NCBI GenBank assembly: GCA_032718475.1
Contig: JAUCBJ010009097.1
Location: forward strand, 83,821 to 147,820
Direction of reading: 5' to 3'
Source: Nemertoderma westbladi
Lineage: Eukaryota > Xenacoelomorpha > Nemertodermatida > Nemertodermatidae
Length of the DNA stretch: 64,000 nt
Every line of letters begins with the position of its first letter. Within the stretch, counting starts at the first letter, position 1. The position numbers were made by a program, and so were the translations under genes. Below are positions 34,114 to 43,569 of this stretch, piece after piece. Under the pieces are notes generated by a model, which was given only the letters and a program-made list of their open reading frames with translations, ran no database searches and was not told where the DNA came from.

Positions 34114-34650
34114 GACTGGATGGATGACGAGGAGAAGTTTAAGATCTTCGAGGAGTGGGCCGACGTCGGCGTTATTACACGACAGAGAATGAAGGCCCGG
34201 GAGTTCCGGTGGGGTTTCTTCAACATCAATCAGGAAGTCCATCTGGAGATTATTAAGAGGAGACTTCCATTTACATACCAAGAGGTAGCGACAGCGGCGT
34301 CGTATGGAGGAGTCATCAACACGCAGAGGTATTTGGATAGATGGACACCGGAGAACAGAGGAGAGTTTAGAGATTTTCTGGCGGAGCACGTGCCGCAAAC
34401 CATGAAAATGATCTTGTGGGACGCTACCAGGGGGAAGCAGGAGGGGCATTCGGAAGGGCCACCTGCAAAGCGTTACCGGGAGCTAATAACACCAGCGCCC
34501 AAAGAATCGACCATGGGAATTAGCAAGGCGGTAACGGCAAGAATGAGGAGTCTCAGAGAGGAGAAGCCAGAGGGAAGGAAGCGACCCAGACAGGACGATG
34601 ATAGAGGGAAAGAACTAAGATGGTTCCCGAGGACGGGAGGAGCGAACTAG
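34114..34650 (+). pseudogene. Element 1 accessory ORF C-terminal segment
   Basis: It continues the zinc-knuckle frame after the TGA (first ATG at 34120, MDDEEKFKIFEEW) and runs 176 codons to TAG at 34648-34650. It has a helical acidic/basic mix, a REFRWGFFNINQEVH stretch and a basic tail (EGRKRPRQDDDRGKE) that could act as a nuclear localisation signal. No named domain is recognised. Confidence 0.5.
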
Positions 34651-35377
34651 GACTCAGAGGGGGAGATGTGGGCGTGCCTGGAAGGCACCACATGTGAAGT
34701 AATACGAACTCCTAAGTGCAAAATTAATTAAGTGCAATTAGGATGTACGTATGTAATAATCAATATAATTAGAATATAATTATAATGAATATAATCAAAG
34801 TAATTACTATAGTCATATATAACCTTTTTCCAACTAACTACTGGGACTGGGGACCAATTGACTATGACAGGAGGACGGGAGACTAGACGAATCACATTTC
34901 TTGAGTGCGACGGCACAAAAGGGGAGGGTGAGGCTCGTCAGGAGTGAGTGGAGTGAAACGTGGGTTGAGTATAGGAGTATGAGGGAAGTATGGAGAGGAG
35001 GTGTTGACGTCTGTAGAAGCTAGAGGGGTGCAATTCAAATGTGGGGAGCGAGCAGTAAGAGAGAGAGTAAGGGACAATAGGGTCCATAAGAGATAGAGTA
35101 GAGTGACGTTAGAGTGAGTTCAGAGCGAAGTCGTATAAAATTGTGTGAAAAGGAGTCCACAAATTGTCTTGAACAGAGACGTCAGATATCTTGGTGCAAC
35201 ATAGTTCGCGATTGCACCAAGGAGGGGTAGCAATATCATACCCAGGGGGGCGGCCTGGAAAGCCGACCCCAAGAAAAGAACTCCACCCCACACCCGATAT
35301 TAGATTGGGTCCCAGCGGTCCCAGCGGCACTTGAGGTTGGTGCTATCTTCTCACCGGGAAGATAGCATGGGGGGGAG
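34651..35377 (+). other. Element 1 3' untranslated region and polypurine tract
   Basis: Noncoding; it includes a short palindrome (cctaagtgc...ttaagtgcaattagg near 34711-34742) and G-rich segments. The purine run gggggggag at 35369-35377 directly precedes the 3' LTR and is the expected plus-strand primer site. Confidence 0.7.
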
Positions 35378-36032
35378 TGTAAGCGGATTCAATTCCACTT
35401 CATTACCCACCAGAAAATGGGACTAGTGGCATTTTAGCAATATGTTGGAGATACGAGATTACCAATATCAATCTCGTATCATAACCAACATTGGGGGGGG
35501 GGGGGGGGGTGGGACACAAGCCCCAAAGCCACATACAAAGGTTAGAGGTCAAACCACCTCGGAGGGAAGGCAGCTAGTAGAGGCTAGCAGCAGAGGGGAA
35601 ATACTCCCAGAGAGTGCCAAGATGACAAGTAGTATATTAGCCAATAGAGGGGAGGGAAGCACATGATAGGGAACAGGAAAGCATCTATTGGGTAGAGGGC
35701 CAAAGTAGAGTAAGAAGGTGAACCAATATTCAATGTATTAATCATATATTATCCTACAATACTGGTTTACCGGTCAGTCGTGTTATTCAGTTATTTAGTG
35801 CAGACCGGTCATAGTAAATGACCGCCACCGTCATACCGGTAGCAATTTATCTGTATTTCTGCTTATCTCACATTACTGATTGTGCTATTATTGCCCATAT
35901 TTACTAATATCAAAAGACAACAGGAACTTTACTGTTTTCTCAGTCGGCCTCGGCCAAAGCTAACAGCACGATCCCCAGCAGAACGGTGACGCGTACTTTA
36001 CCAATCCGGTCGGGATCTCTGATCCCGTCACA
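35378..36032 (+). repeat. Element 1 3' LTR
   Basis: Begins tgtaagcggattc and ends gatcccgtcaca. It is collinear with 22191-22839, with about 18 substitutions (mostly transitions) and a longer G run near 35493-35511. Confidence 0.95.
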
Positions 36033-36037
36033 GCAGA
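36033..36037 (+). repeat. Target-site duplication of element 1 (right), GCAGA
   Basis: Identical to 22186-22190. Confidence 0.92.
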
Positions 36038-36699
36038 TGATGGCTGCTTTTGCGCAGTCTAGCTGCACTTACGTTGTGTTAAATCCTCTTTTTATTCCAC
36101 CTGTCATAATAATTATGCAGTAAAGTAATTTTATTATTTAATAATAATATAATGTCAGATTGTTTGAGAAATGTATGTGTTTATACTTTATATATGAACG
36201 AGAAAGAAATCCATAATGCCAGCCTGCTCCCCTGGCCTGTGCGTGCAGCCAGACACGAACATATTGTTCGGCTAGAAGCTAGAAGCTCTAGCCAGGTAAT
36301 CTCTGATTAAATGTAGTGCCAAATGACACCCATAATGTAATTGTAAATCTTTTGAATATACGACGTCTGAGTTCTTTATAACACCATGTATATGAATGTC
36401 ACTAGTACTTACGTTATATTCTTACGGAATATTATTCGCAGTAGGTTTCTAGTTCGAAATCGCGAGAGTAGTACTCTAGGGTACAACCATACAGCGTTGT
36501 CGTGGCTTTTATATGAGTTATTGAATAGTAAATAGAATAAAAAAACCCGCCATTAATTGAGTTTGGTAAATTGAGGAATTATAAATTATGTAATTATATT
36601 CTTTAATCCAACATATGGAATTAATAATTTATAAAATAGCTAAAATAATTAATTATAAAATGTATATCTACTAATAATTAAAAATGCAGTTAAACGAGT
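36038..36699. other. Intergenic, no gene seen
   Basis: AT-rich sequence with a tandem agaagct word near 36275-36290. Nothing coding can be supported. Confidence 0.5.
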
Positions 36700-36779
36700 T
36701 CGAGGAGGCGAGCTTATATGTTAATAGCTCAGGTGTCGGTCGGGGGTTCTATACTCATGAGGTACAGGGCGCACCTTAA

Positions 36780-37530
36780 TACTGATAAGTTGGTTGGAAT
36801 TCCAGGGCATTGTGAATAATGTGCGGCCGAGGTAGCGTTACTGTTACATAACCAACAAACACAGTTATCCATGGTCCTCCAGCAGTTGTGCTTCTTACAC
36901 AATCGATGATGGCAGCCATTGGCGATTAGCTGGGCTGCGGCTCTGGGGCTTTGCGGCGGAACACAGTTAGGGACACGAGATTTATTTCTGCACCATCGCA
37001 GTTATCGATTGCGTTTAGTACTGCAGTTGAGGATGAGTACTTACTAATGCCGCACCATAGTTTGTAATAGAAGGCTCTTACGCGATGTACATGTTCTAGT
37101 TGCGGTATGTTTTCCAGTGAGGTAAAAACGGTGCATCCATATGTTGCTGAGGGGTAGACTACTGAGGTCCATAGCCGCTTTGTTGAGTCTAGCGATATAT
37201 GTTACATATTTGCTTTAGTTGCAATACAGATGGAGCTGGCCACACCCTTTTTGTATAAGTGCTGATAGTGCGCGGATGGTCCATTTTTTGTGGAGAGAAT
37301 GACGCCTAGGTAGTGAAAAGTGGTTTTGAATTCAAGTTTGGAGCCATTGTAATATAATATGTCCCTTTGAGCTAACCGTCCACCTTTGCGAAATTTTACA
37401 ACTTTTGATTTTGATAGGTTGACCGTGAGGTCGTTGACCCGGCAGTAATTAGATAACCTGTCTAGAGCGTCCTGAGTGGTCTCAATTGAATCCCCAACTA
37501 TGACAAGATCATCTGCATACATAATAACAA
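36780..37530 (-). pseudogene. LINE reverse-transcriptase fragment, minus strand
   Basis: On the minus strand, LVIMYADDLVIVGDS carries the intact YADD catalytic box. It is followed by LTVNLSKSKVVKFRKGG and FHYLGVILSTK, the palm/thumb pattern of non-LTR RTs. Sequence to the left continues with NKAAMDLSSLPLSNIW, an expected post-RT block. Upstream RT motifs are missing, replaced by the minisatellite at 37531-37676. It is a truncated fragment. Confidence 0.75.
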
Positions 37531-37676
37531 GGCAGAGGGCTCCCAGAGGGCTCCCAGAGGGCTCCCATGAGACAGAGGGCTCCCAGAGGGCTCCCAGAGG
37601 GCTCCCATGAGACAGAGGGCTCCCAGAGGGCTCCCAGAGGGCTCCCAGAGGGCTCCCAGAGGGCTCCCATGAGAAT
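37531..37676. repeat. 11-bp minisatellite (cagagggctcc) with higher-order unit
   Basis: About twelve copies of the 11-base unit, grouped into three blocks separated by catgagacagagg-type spacers. It joins the YADD box of the LINE fragment directly. The EPSGSPLGAL-type translation is a repeat reading. Confidence 0.85.
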
Positions 37677-37690
37677 GGATGGAACATTAT

Positions 37691-38022
37691 ATTATAGGAA
37701 TTATAGGAACATCATTTGTGTATTGAAACATAATAAATTGAAATATATCGCATGTTAATTATACATTAAATTACGTGGGTGATACTTATTTTTATGTTCA
37801 CCAATATATTATCAATAAGTTTAGTTACAATAAAATTAAACATAATAATCTATACAATACACTGTTTAAAACACTTGGACTTAATTTACGGTATATTTCA
37901 TTATATACGGTTAAAAAATGTAAATGATAATAATATTAATTTATTACATTAAACAGTTCGAAAGTTGATAATGTGAGATAATCAAAAACTTTATATGTGA
38001 TTGGTTGATAATACATGACAAT
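37691..38022 (-). other. Probable 3' UTR/downstream sequence of the adenylate cyclase exon
   Basis: AT-rich sequence that lies 3' of the minus-strand cyclase stop codon. No coding signal. A polyadenylation signal cannot be chosen with confidence in such AT-rich DNA. Confidence 0.35.
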
Positions 38023-38202
38023 CTAAGAGTTTTCAATTACTATTGGTTCTGGTAGTTGTCCAGGTAAGTTATTTTGGTTGTCAACATTTTTTCCAATTAA
38101 ATAATAGGTCATAAGTTCACCCTTTCCTTTCACCATTACTTTTCCACGTTGCTCGAAAATAAAACCGTAAATCTCCAACAAATTCTTGGTTTTCTCCACA
38201 AC
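38023..38202 (-). CDS. Terminal coding exon of a class III membrane adenylate cyclase
   Basis: The minus-strand exon opens after a good acceptor (gtttatcttatag at about 38203-38215) and encodes 59 residues plus TAG. It begins VVEKTKNLLEIYGF, then has EQRGKVMVKGKGELMTYYLIG, the hallmark C-terminal end of the second cyclase domain (RG.v.VKGKG...TYyL), followed by a short tail. Adenylate cyclases make cAMP from ATP at the plasma membrane. The VKGKGELMTYYL form best fits the AC2/4/7-type branch. All other exons should lie to the right on the minus strand, but none is recognised in this window. Element 2 starts 1.16 kb upstream, so it may sit in the last intron. An isolated exon relic is the alternative. 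Confidence 0.78.
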   Translation of the reverse strand, partial: VVEKTKNLLEIYGFIFEQRGKVMVKGKGELMTYYLIGKNVDNQNNLPGQLPEPIVIENS

Positions 38203-39360
38203 CTATAAGATAAACAATATTGAATTCGCAAGAAATATTTGATGATTTAAAATAAGCAATGAAATATTTAATGTGGATCATATTTAATACATCTACCAAC
38301 TCAATATTTGACACAGTGATAATTGTTGTAATAGGGATTACAAACTGCATATTTCGATATGAAAACTTTAATTATCGTGGCGTGACGCCGCTCTTAAATT
38401 CGCACAGGAGATAGTAGTAGTAACCGTATTTTAAGCCCGCTTACTTTCGTGGATCGCCCCACAAGTAGTACCTGTACCAGTACATAATTTACATATGTAG
38501 TACTAATCACACAATCATCCACTTCCACTCCTTTGCTGACTTTTCCTGAGTCTAACTACTCTACTATATCCTAATGCAGTCCCCAGCTAATATATCCTAA
38601 TGATAGCCCAAAAAATTTAGAAATTCAACACACCTATTAAATAATGAAAAAATGTGTACAAAATGGCATGATCAATATCACTATGCTTTAATTTTAATGG
38701 AACTAGATCCACAGCTAGTAGTGCGAACTTTAGAATTATGATATGGAGGCGCCAGCAGGTTGAACAATTATAGAAAATGGTATTAGTAATAAATAGTGAG
38801 TAGTTTTAAAATTTTCAACTGCTCATGTAAAAAAAAAAGCGAATTTTACGCATATGCCCAACCCAGATGCCTGTATGCCCTTGGTGAATGCGTATTTTTG
38901 TGGTCAAACTGGGCTATTCTGTGGTCGTTTTCGGCCAAATTATTCCTCAACTGGCAGGAAACTGTATTACTGTATTACATCAGTTGCACCATCAGACTCA
39001 GTCTGTTCAAACTGACACTTAGGTTTGGAAGGACATTGACCAGTCTGCGTTTCTCCAGTCTGCTGCTAGAGGGCGAAATGATACTTTGTAGTTATCTACG
39101 ACAGCATAGTTTGTATCTGTACGGAGTCGCAGTGTCGACTGCAGTTCGCCGCTAGATGGCAAAATATCTGAAAGTGAACATCTTCTCCAACTATGATATT
39201 TACAATCCATTTAGACTGAAAATTGCTATCATCTACTACAGCATAGGTGGTATCTTTACAGAAATGCAGCGCCGTGTGCATTACACCAATATGCAGGTAG
39301 AGTGTGAAATTTCTGAAAGTTAACATTTTCTCGAACTTTTGTTATTTACTTACAATTGCT
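38203..39360. other. Intronic/intergenic sequence with imperfect tandem repeat and CTCF-like motifs
   Basis: Mostly AT-rich. From about 39070 to 39356 two diverged units of about 140 bases share tatctacgacagcatag / catctactacagcatag and ctgaaagt.aacat.ttctc. Two words in the first unit resemble the CTCF core: ctgctagagggcga (39063-39076) and ccgctagatggcaa (39149-39162). This is a motif-level match only. Confidence 0.4.
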
Positions 39361-39365
39361 GTTAA
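39361..39365 (+). repeat. Target-site duplication of element 2 (left), GTTAA
   Basis: gttaa directly before the 5' LTR, repeated at 54214-54218 directly after the 3' LTR. Confidence 0.92.
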
Positions 39366-40572
39366 TGTAAAGGCTTTTGCGGATATAACCAGTCATTTTT
39401 CTCCGCAATGAACTGTTTAGTTGCTTTAGCGGACATAACAAGCCATTTTTCCCGCAAAGTACTGTGTAGGTGTTTTAGCGGACATAAAAAGCCATTTTTT
39501 CTGTATGTGTACTTTAGCGGACATAACAAGCCATTTTATGCCGCAATACGCCAAATACTCTTAACACAGTGTAATTCAGATGACGAAATCTATCAGCTGA
39601 TTTAATGTCGATGTGGAGCTTTCTTAACTCTCTTTGTTCGGCTCACTCGACCAATCAGAGCGATTTTCATTTTATTTGCACAGAAGCCTACGGGAAATCA
39701 CGCAATGCATGACGGTCTTTGTTTACCTTTTCCTGAGCCCCAGAACATCGGCTTTGGAATTATTCTGAGTTTCAGACTTTAGCCAAACATTCGACGGCTT
39801 TGATTATAGGAACGTATAACTGTTATCAAACCAAGTCACGCAGTGTCAGACTCAAATCACCATACATACCTGTCCTACCGCATTATTTTACTTCTGTTTA
39901 CTGTCGGTTATTAATTGTTAGAAGTTGATGGATATGTTGTTATATTTGGAGAATATCGATAAATAATCATAAAACCCCAATCTTCTTGATATACTGAAGG
40001 TTAGAGAGACCGGTTACCTGTAGCAATTGCGACTTACATTATAGTAGTTTTGGAGTGAATTGAATGCTATTTCATAATCCCTACATGTGTCAGTTACTAT
40101 TCTCCTTATATATGATCAAATTTAGTGAAGGTCGGCAGATCAGTGTGCAGCAGTGTGCGGTAGTGTGCATGAGTGTGACAGATAACGAAGCATTTCCTAA
40201 AGAATGCGCTTTATACGAAAATCATTAGCCATCCCGTTGTGTTTAGTGTAAGTCATAACTCTGTTTACATACTTAGAGCGCCACGTCCTAAAGGAACTGT
40301 TAATATTTCCCGAAAGTAAATAATATTTGTCAGAGATTATATATTAACGATCAATCAAATAGTACAGTAAGTCTACACCGCAATAAGGTCAGAGCCTCCG
40401 TATCCAGTCTCCCTTAACTGTGGGTGAATGGTCGCTCATAGGCTGGCTTCGGCTAATGTAACTTTATATCTTATATGCAACAAATACTTGTTATAGGCTA
40501 AAGTCGATTTATAAACTAGAAGACACCTAAAATTAGCGGGTTAAACTGCTACAGGTCTAAAAGCGCGAACAA
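39366..40572 (+). repeat. Element 2 5' LTR
   Basis: Starts tgtaaaggcttttgcgg and ends gcgcgaaca. The first 180 bases hold four diverged copies of a tttagcggacataacaagcca word, as would a U3 enhancer array. A CCAAT-type box (gaccaatcagagcg, about 39648-39661) lies downstream. Four agtgtgc-type words occur near 40141-40178. Confidence 0.95.
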
Positions 40573-42400
40573 TAACAGTTATTTTAGTTTCTTTATTGCA
40601 ACGTAGGCAATAAAGTCGAAAGTACCGGTCGACCGGTAACCTGTAGGCCTAACTACCTAAACACCCGAACCGGTACTTACAGCAGTACAGGTACAGCAGT
40701 ATTATTCGATTTTGGTAATATATACTGGTAGGTCTTGATATTTAATCAGGGACTGCAGCCCTGGTTTTTTATTGGGATTTTACTTATTTCTGTCAGTTTT
40801 ATTTATCTGTAAGTTAATATTGAGCAGAAGGCATGTAAGCCTGCTCAAATTGTACAAGTAATTTGTAGGCTGGATTGTTGTCTGGCTGTTGTCAGGTCCG
40901 AAGAGATTGCAGTGTGTGTAGAGTGTATGTCCGATAAAATACTAGTTAGGAAGGTGGGGGCATCCAGTGTTGTAAGGTAAATCCCCTCCGAAAGAATAAG
41001 TCGTACTACTCGGTTAGAACGCATACTAACTAACCATTTCGGAGTCTGCATATACTGTAGTTTATTTAGGCTTGATAGTAGTCTGTCAGCATTTGGTTTG
41101 TATTTTGTTTGTGTAGTCTGTATGGGTAGCGTAATATTTATTATTCAGAGTTTATGCGATTATTCGCAACATACACAACCCCAAGTTTATTCCTACAGTA
41201 ATTGTGCTTGTTATACATACCGTTATAGTTAAATTAACCCCGGTACTACATCAGGGCTGTTTGGCGTAGGTAAAGACTGGTGATTTTATGCTCTAGTCAC
41301 TCCAGCAGATACCATGGTTCTTTTAGCTGTACAAGTATTTTTAACTGCTGGTTATTTGTTCTATAAGTACTTGTACCTAATTTAGGGTTTAGTGTACAGT
41401 GCTTTCCGAAGGTAATTAGTGTGTTGGCAGTATATTTGTGTTGTAAAGTGGTTAATAGGCACGTTAGCTATGGTTGGCTGCGGTAATTAACTTCTAGATA
41501 GGGACATTCCGGGTACATAACGTAATACTTATAGAGCTGTAAAGCTAGAGACTATAAGTCGTCAGACGGTGGTAATTTCTTATCTAGACAACGCAATATA
41601 TTTACTACTGCTTTATTATTTTCAAATACCGTAGTTTCCTGTCCGTTTGTAAGAACCCGAAATTCTAACCCCTTGTTATGCTGGTTTGTAGATTTCCTGT
41701 AAAATTACCCCTAAAATTTGTACGTGTAACTTTTGTGTTTATTTAGAGATTGTAATCTCACACAGTAATTGTACGTAATTTGTAGTAATAAGTAACTTAG
41801 TAAATTATAATTATTTGTTTTAGTGTCCAATAAGTAGCACTCCACTGAGAGCGTTCAGCTTCTGTGAAGTGACTCCTTACCTAGAAATAATAACATTTAT
41901 TTCAAATATTGTAACAAAAACCCATTAAACGGGTATATATATATTATAAATCAACTCAAGCCGATTTATAAAATAGTAGGCCTGTCATCCATCAATTAGG
42001 TCTTAATATCAGTTGGACTACTGCTTAAATAACGGTAATAAAATAACGTAAAGTAACCCTAAAATTCAGAAATTTAGTTATTATAAAATAATTGACATAC
42101 CGGTATTTACGATAGGCTTATTATATTTATCTCTATAAATTTAAGCTGAAATTAGGCTTATTGTATTTATTTCTATAAATTTATGCTGAAATTATATACC
42201 AGTATTCTGTGATGAACCCTAGTCCGTAATAATACTTATATATACTATAAGTGTATACCGGTATTTTAATATATTGTATATATCACGTTACACTGAGTAA
42301 CGATATCGGTAATTAATTACTAGGCTTATAGTTGATACTTAATTACTAGACTTGCTTTAACTGTAGTTCTAGCAGTAGGCATTCAACTGTACAAACAAAC
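40573..42400 (+). other. Element 2 5' leader, noncoding
   Basis: 1.8 kb of AT-rich sequence between LTR and first ORF, with many accggt words and no long ORF. A tRNA primer-binding site is not obvious directly after the LTR. The length leaves room for packaging or internal-initiation structures, but none is evident by eye. Confidence 0.5.
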
Positions 42401-42700
42401 ATGGCTGACACAAAGCAAAACCTGTCAGACAGTCTCCTAGATACAACAATCTGTGATCCAGATAGGAGTGCAGAACGTTTGAGACCGAAGTTCAACTCCC
42501 CTCCTACTGTAAGAAAGGTCATCCCTCCAGTAGTAGTATCAGACCCTAGGCTAGTAAAGTACCTTAGGTCTATCATAGGCACTCGGGCTCAAGTCAAGCG
42601 GGACCAAGAGGCAGCTGTTAAACAACAGCAACACCCGAGCCGAGAACTTATTTCTCAGCGGCCCGATAGCTCCAGTAGTTCAGATACTGTAGAGTTATGA
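42401..42700 (+). CDS. Element 2 leader ORF (99 codons plus stop)
   Basis: Starts at ATG in a good initiation context (aaacatgg) and ends at a TGA that shares bases with the next ATG (atga, 42697-42700). The product is hydrophilic with PPTVRKVIPP and SDPRLVKYLRSI, and a serine-rich end. No domain recognised. The 4-base overlap suggests coupled termination-reinitiation for the next ORF. Element 1 has a comparable overlapping leader ORF. Confidence 0.55.
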   Translation: MADTKQNLSDSLLDTTICDPDRSAERLRPKFNSPPTVRKVIPPVVVSDPRLVKYLRSIIGTRAQVKRDQEAAVKQQQHPSRELISQRPDSSSSSDTVEL

Positions 42701-43569
42701 CACCCGAGCGCGGAGCAAAGATGGCAGATGCAGTTTATTCGGATCCACTTTTCATTCTTCCTGAAGCCGTACTCACTAGAGTATTGATTGCGGTGGAGGA
42801 ACATCAAATTGATTGGGCGAGAAGTAAGCGATCGACCAAGGACAGTTATGCGGGATACACGAAGGAGGAACTGAAGTCTATTGTTGAGTCGCAATGGAAC
42901 TTCCCCGGACCCGGACTCCCGTTTAACTTATTGGAAGCTGCCTGGGAGGACTTATACAGGATGGGAGTGGTAAGGGACACTAGAGATCCAGCTGTGTGGA
43001 AGAGGTCAGCAGCAGGATATGTACAGGGATTCTTCAGCTCTTTGGAGCGATTAGAGGAACAACTGTTTCAACAACCCCAAGGACCTCAAGAGCAGGGAGA
43101 GCTGCTTTATCAAGTTCGAGAAAGAATTCTAAGAATCAGACTAATCCTATTGGCCTTTGAGGAAGCTTCGAAAAGAAGCCAAGACACGTCGTTGCAAGTT
43201 GCCATAAAGACTTGGTTCCAGCGGGTGGGTCTCAAAGTTCAAGGAACGGCCCAGTGGAAAATTCAGCTGGCTGAGCGCTCAACCCACGGAGAATCAACAG
43301 ACGCTACCTTTTCTCAAGTGGAAAGCGAAGCGACAGCAGAGAAACCTCAGAAGAAGGACGCTATTGACATCTATCTGTCGGACTATCAACGATTTCTAGG
43401 TGATGAAGAGTTGAGGAGACGGCTGGCTGGACTTCGTCCTAATAGTGAAGGAGCCAAGTTTGTGTTGGACGCAATAGATGCGGAAATGTTAGCTGCGAAC
43501 CAAGCTAAATTTGATGAAAGCATCCGCATCGCTAGGGTCCAAGAAGAACATGTAAAAAAAAACGTATAG
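42697..43569 (+). CDS. Element 2 N-terminal Gag-like ORF (290 aa)
   Basis: Begins within the preceding stop (atga). The sequence is largely helical, for example LTRVLIAVEEHQIDWARS and LLEAAWEDLYRMG, with many Glu and Arg residues, and no named domain. It ends VQEEHVKKNV at TAG 43567-43569. Just before the stop is A-AAA-AAC (43557-43563); the -1 frame continues directly into a long coiled coil. This suggests the product is made alone and as a longer fusion, unless a single A has been lost from the run. Confidence 0.6.
   Translation: MTPERGAKMADAVYSDPLFILPEAVLTRVLIAVEEHQIDWARSKRSTKDSYAGYTKEELKSIVESQWNFPGPGLPFNLLEAAWEDLYRMGVVRDTRDPAVWKRSAAGYVQGFFSSLERLEEQLFQQPQGPQEQGELLYQVRERILRIRLILLAFEEASKRSQDTSLQVAIKTWFQRVGLKVQGTAQWKIQLAERSTHGESTDATFSQVESEATAEKPQKKDAIDIYLSDYQRFLGDEELRRRLAGLRPNSEGAKFVLDAIDAEMLAANQAKFDESIRIARVQEEHVKKNV
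43557..43563 (+). promoter_or_regulatory. Candidate -1 ribosomal frameshift heptamer A-AAA-AAC
   Basis: The heptamer is in the correct phase (X XXY YYZ) relative to the 290-codon ORF and lies two codons before its stop. The -1 frame is open for over 300 codons downstream. A AAA AAC is an established slippery heptamer in several retroviruses. I see no obvious strong downstream stem or pseudoknot in the purine-rich sequence, and the A run (nine A) is also a likely place for an assembly or replication indel. Confidence 0.45.

Larger units (their letters stand above)
22191..36032 (+). mobile_element. BEL/Pao LTR retrotransposon, element 1 (13.8 kb)
   Basis: The element has two LTRs (TG...CA), a perfect 5-bp target duplication, a purine tract before the 3' LTR, and gag, protease, RT, RNase H and integrase domains in the BEL/Pao order (RNase H before integrase). 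The LTRs differ by about 18 substitutions in roughly 650 bases plus G-run length, so the insertion is not brand new. The internal region is clearly GC-richer than the flanks. It is unusually long because of an extended 5' gag region and about 4.5 kb between pol and the 3' LTR that holds an accessory ORF. Several frameshifts and stops break gag and pol as assembled. Confidence 0.95.

Noticed and set aside
34651-35377. Envelope gene in element 1
   Set aside because: No signal peptide, fusion motif or transmembrane frame between pol and the 3' LTR apart from the soluble accessory ORF.
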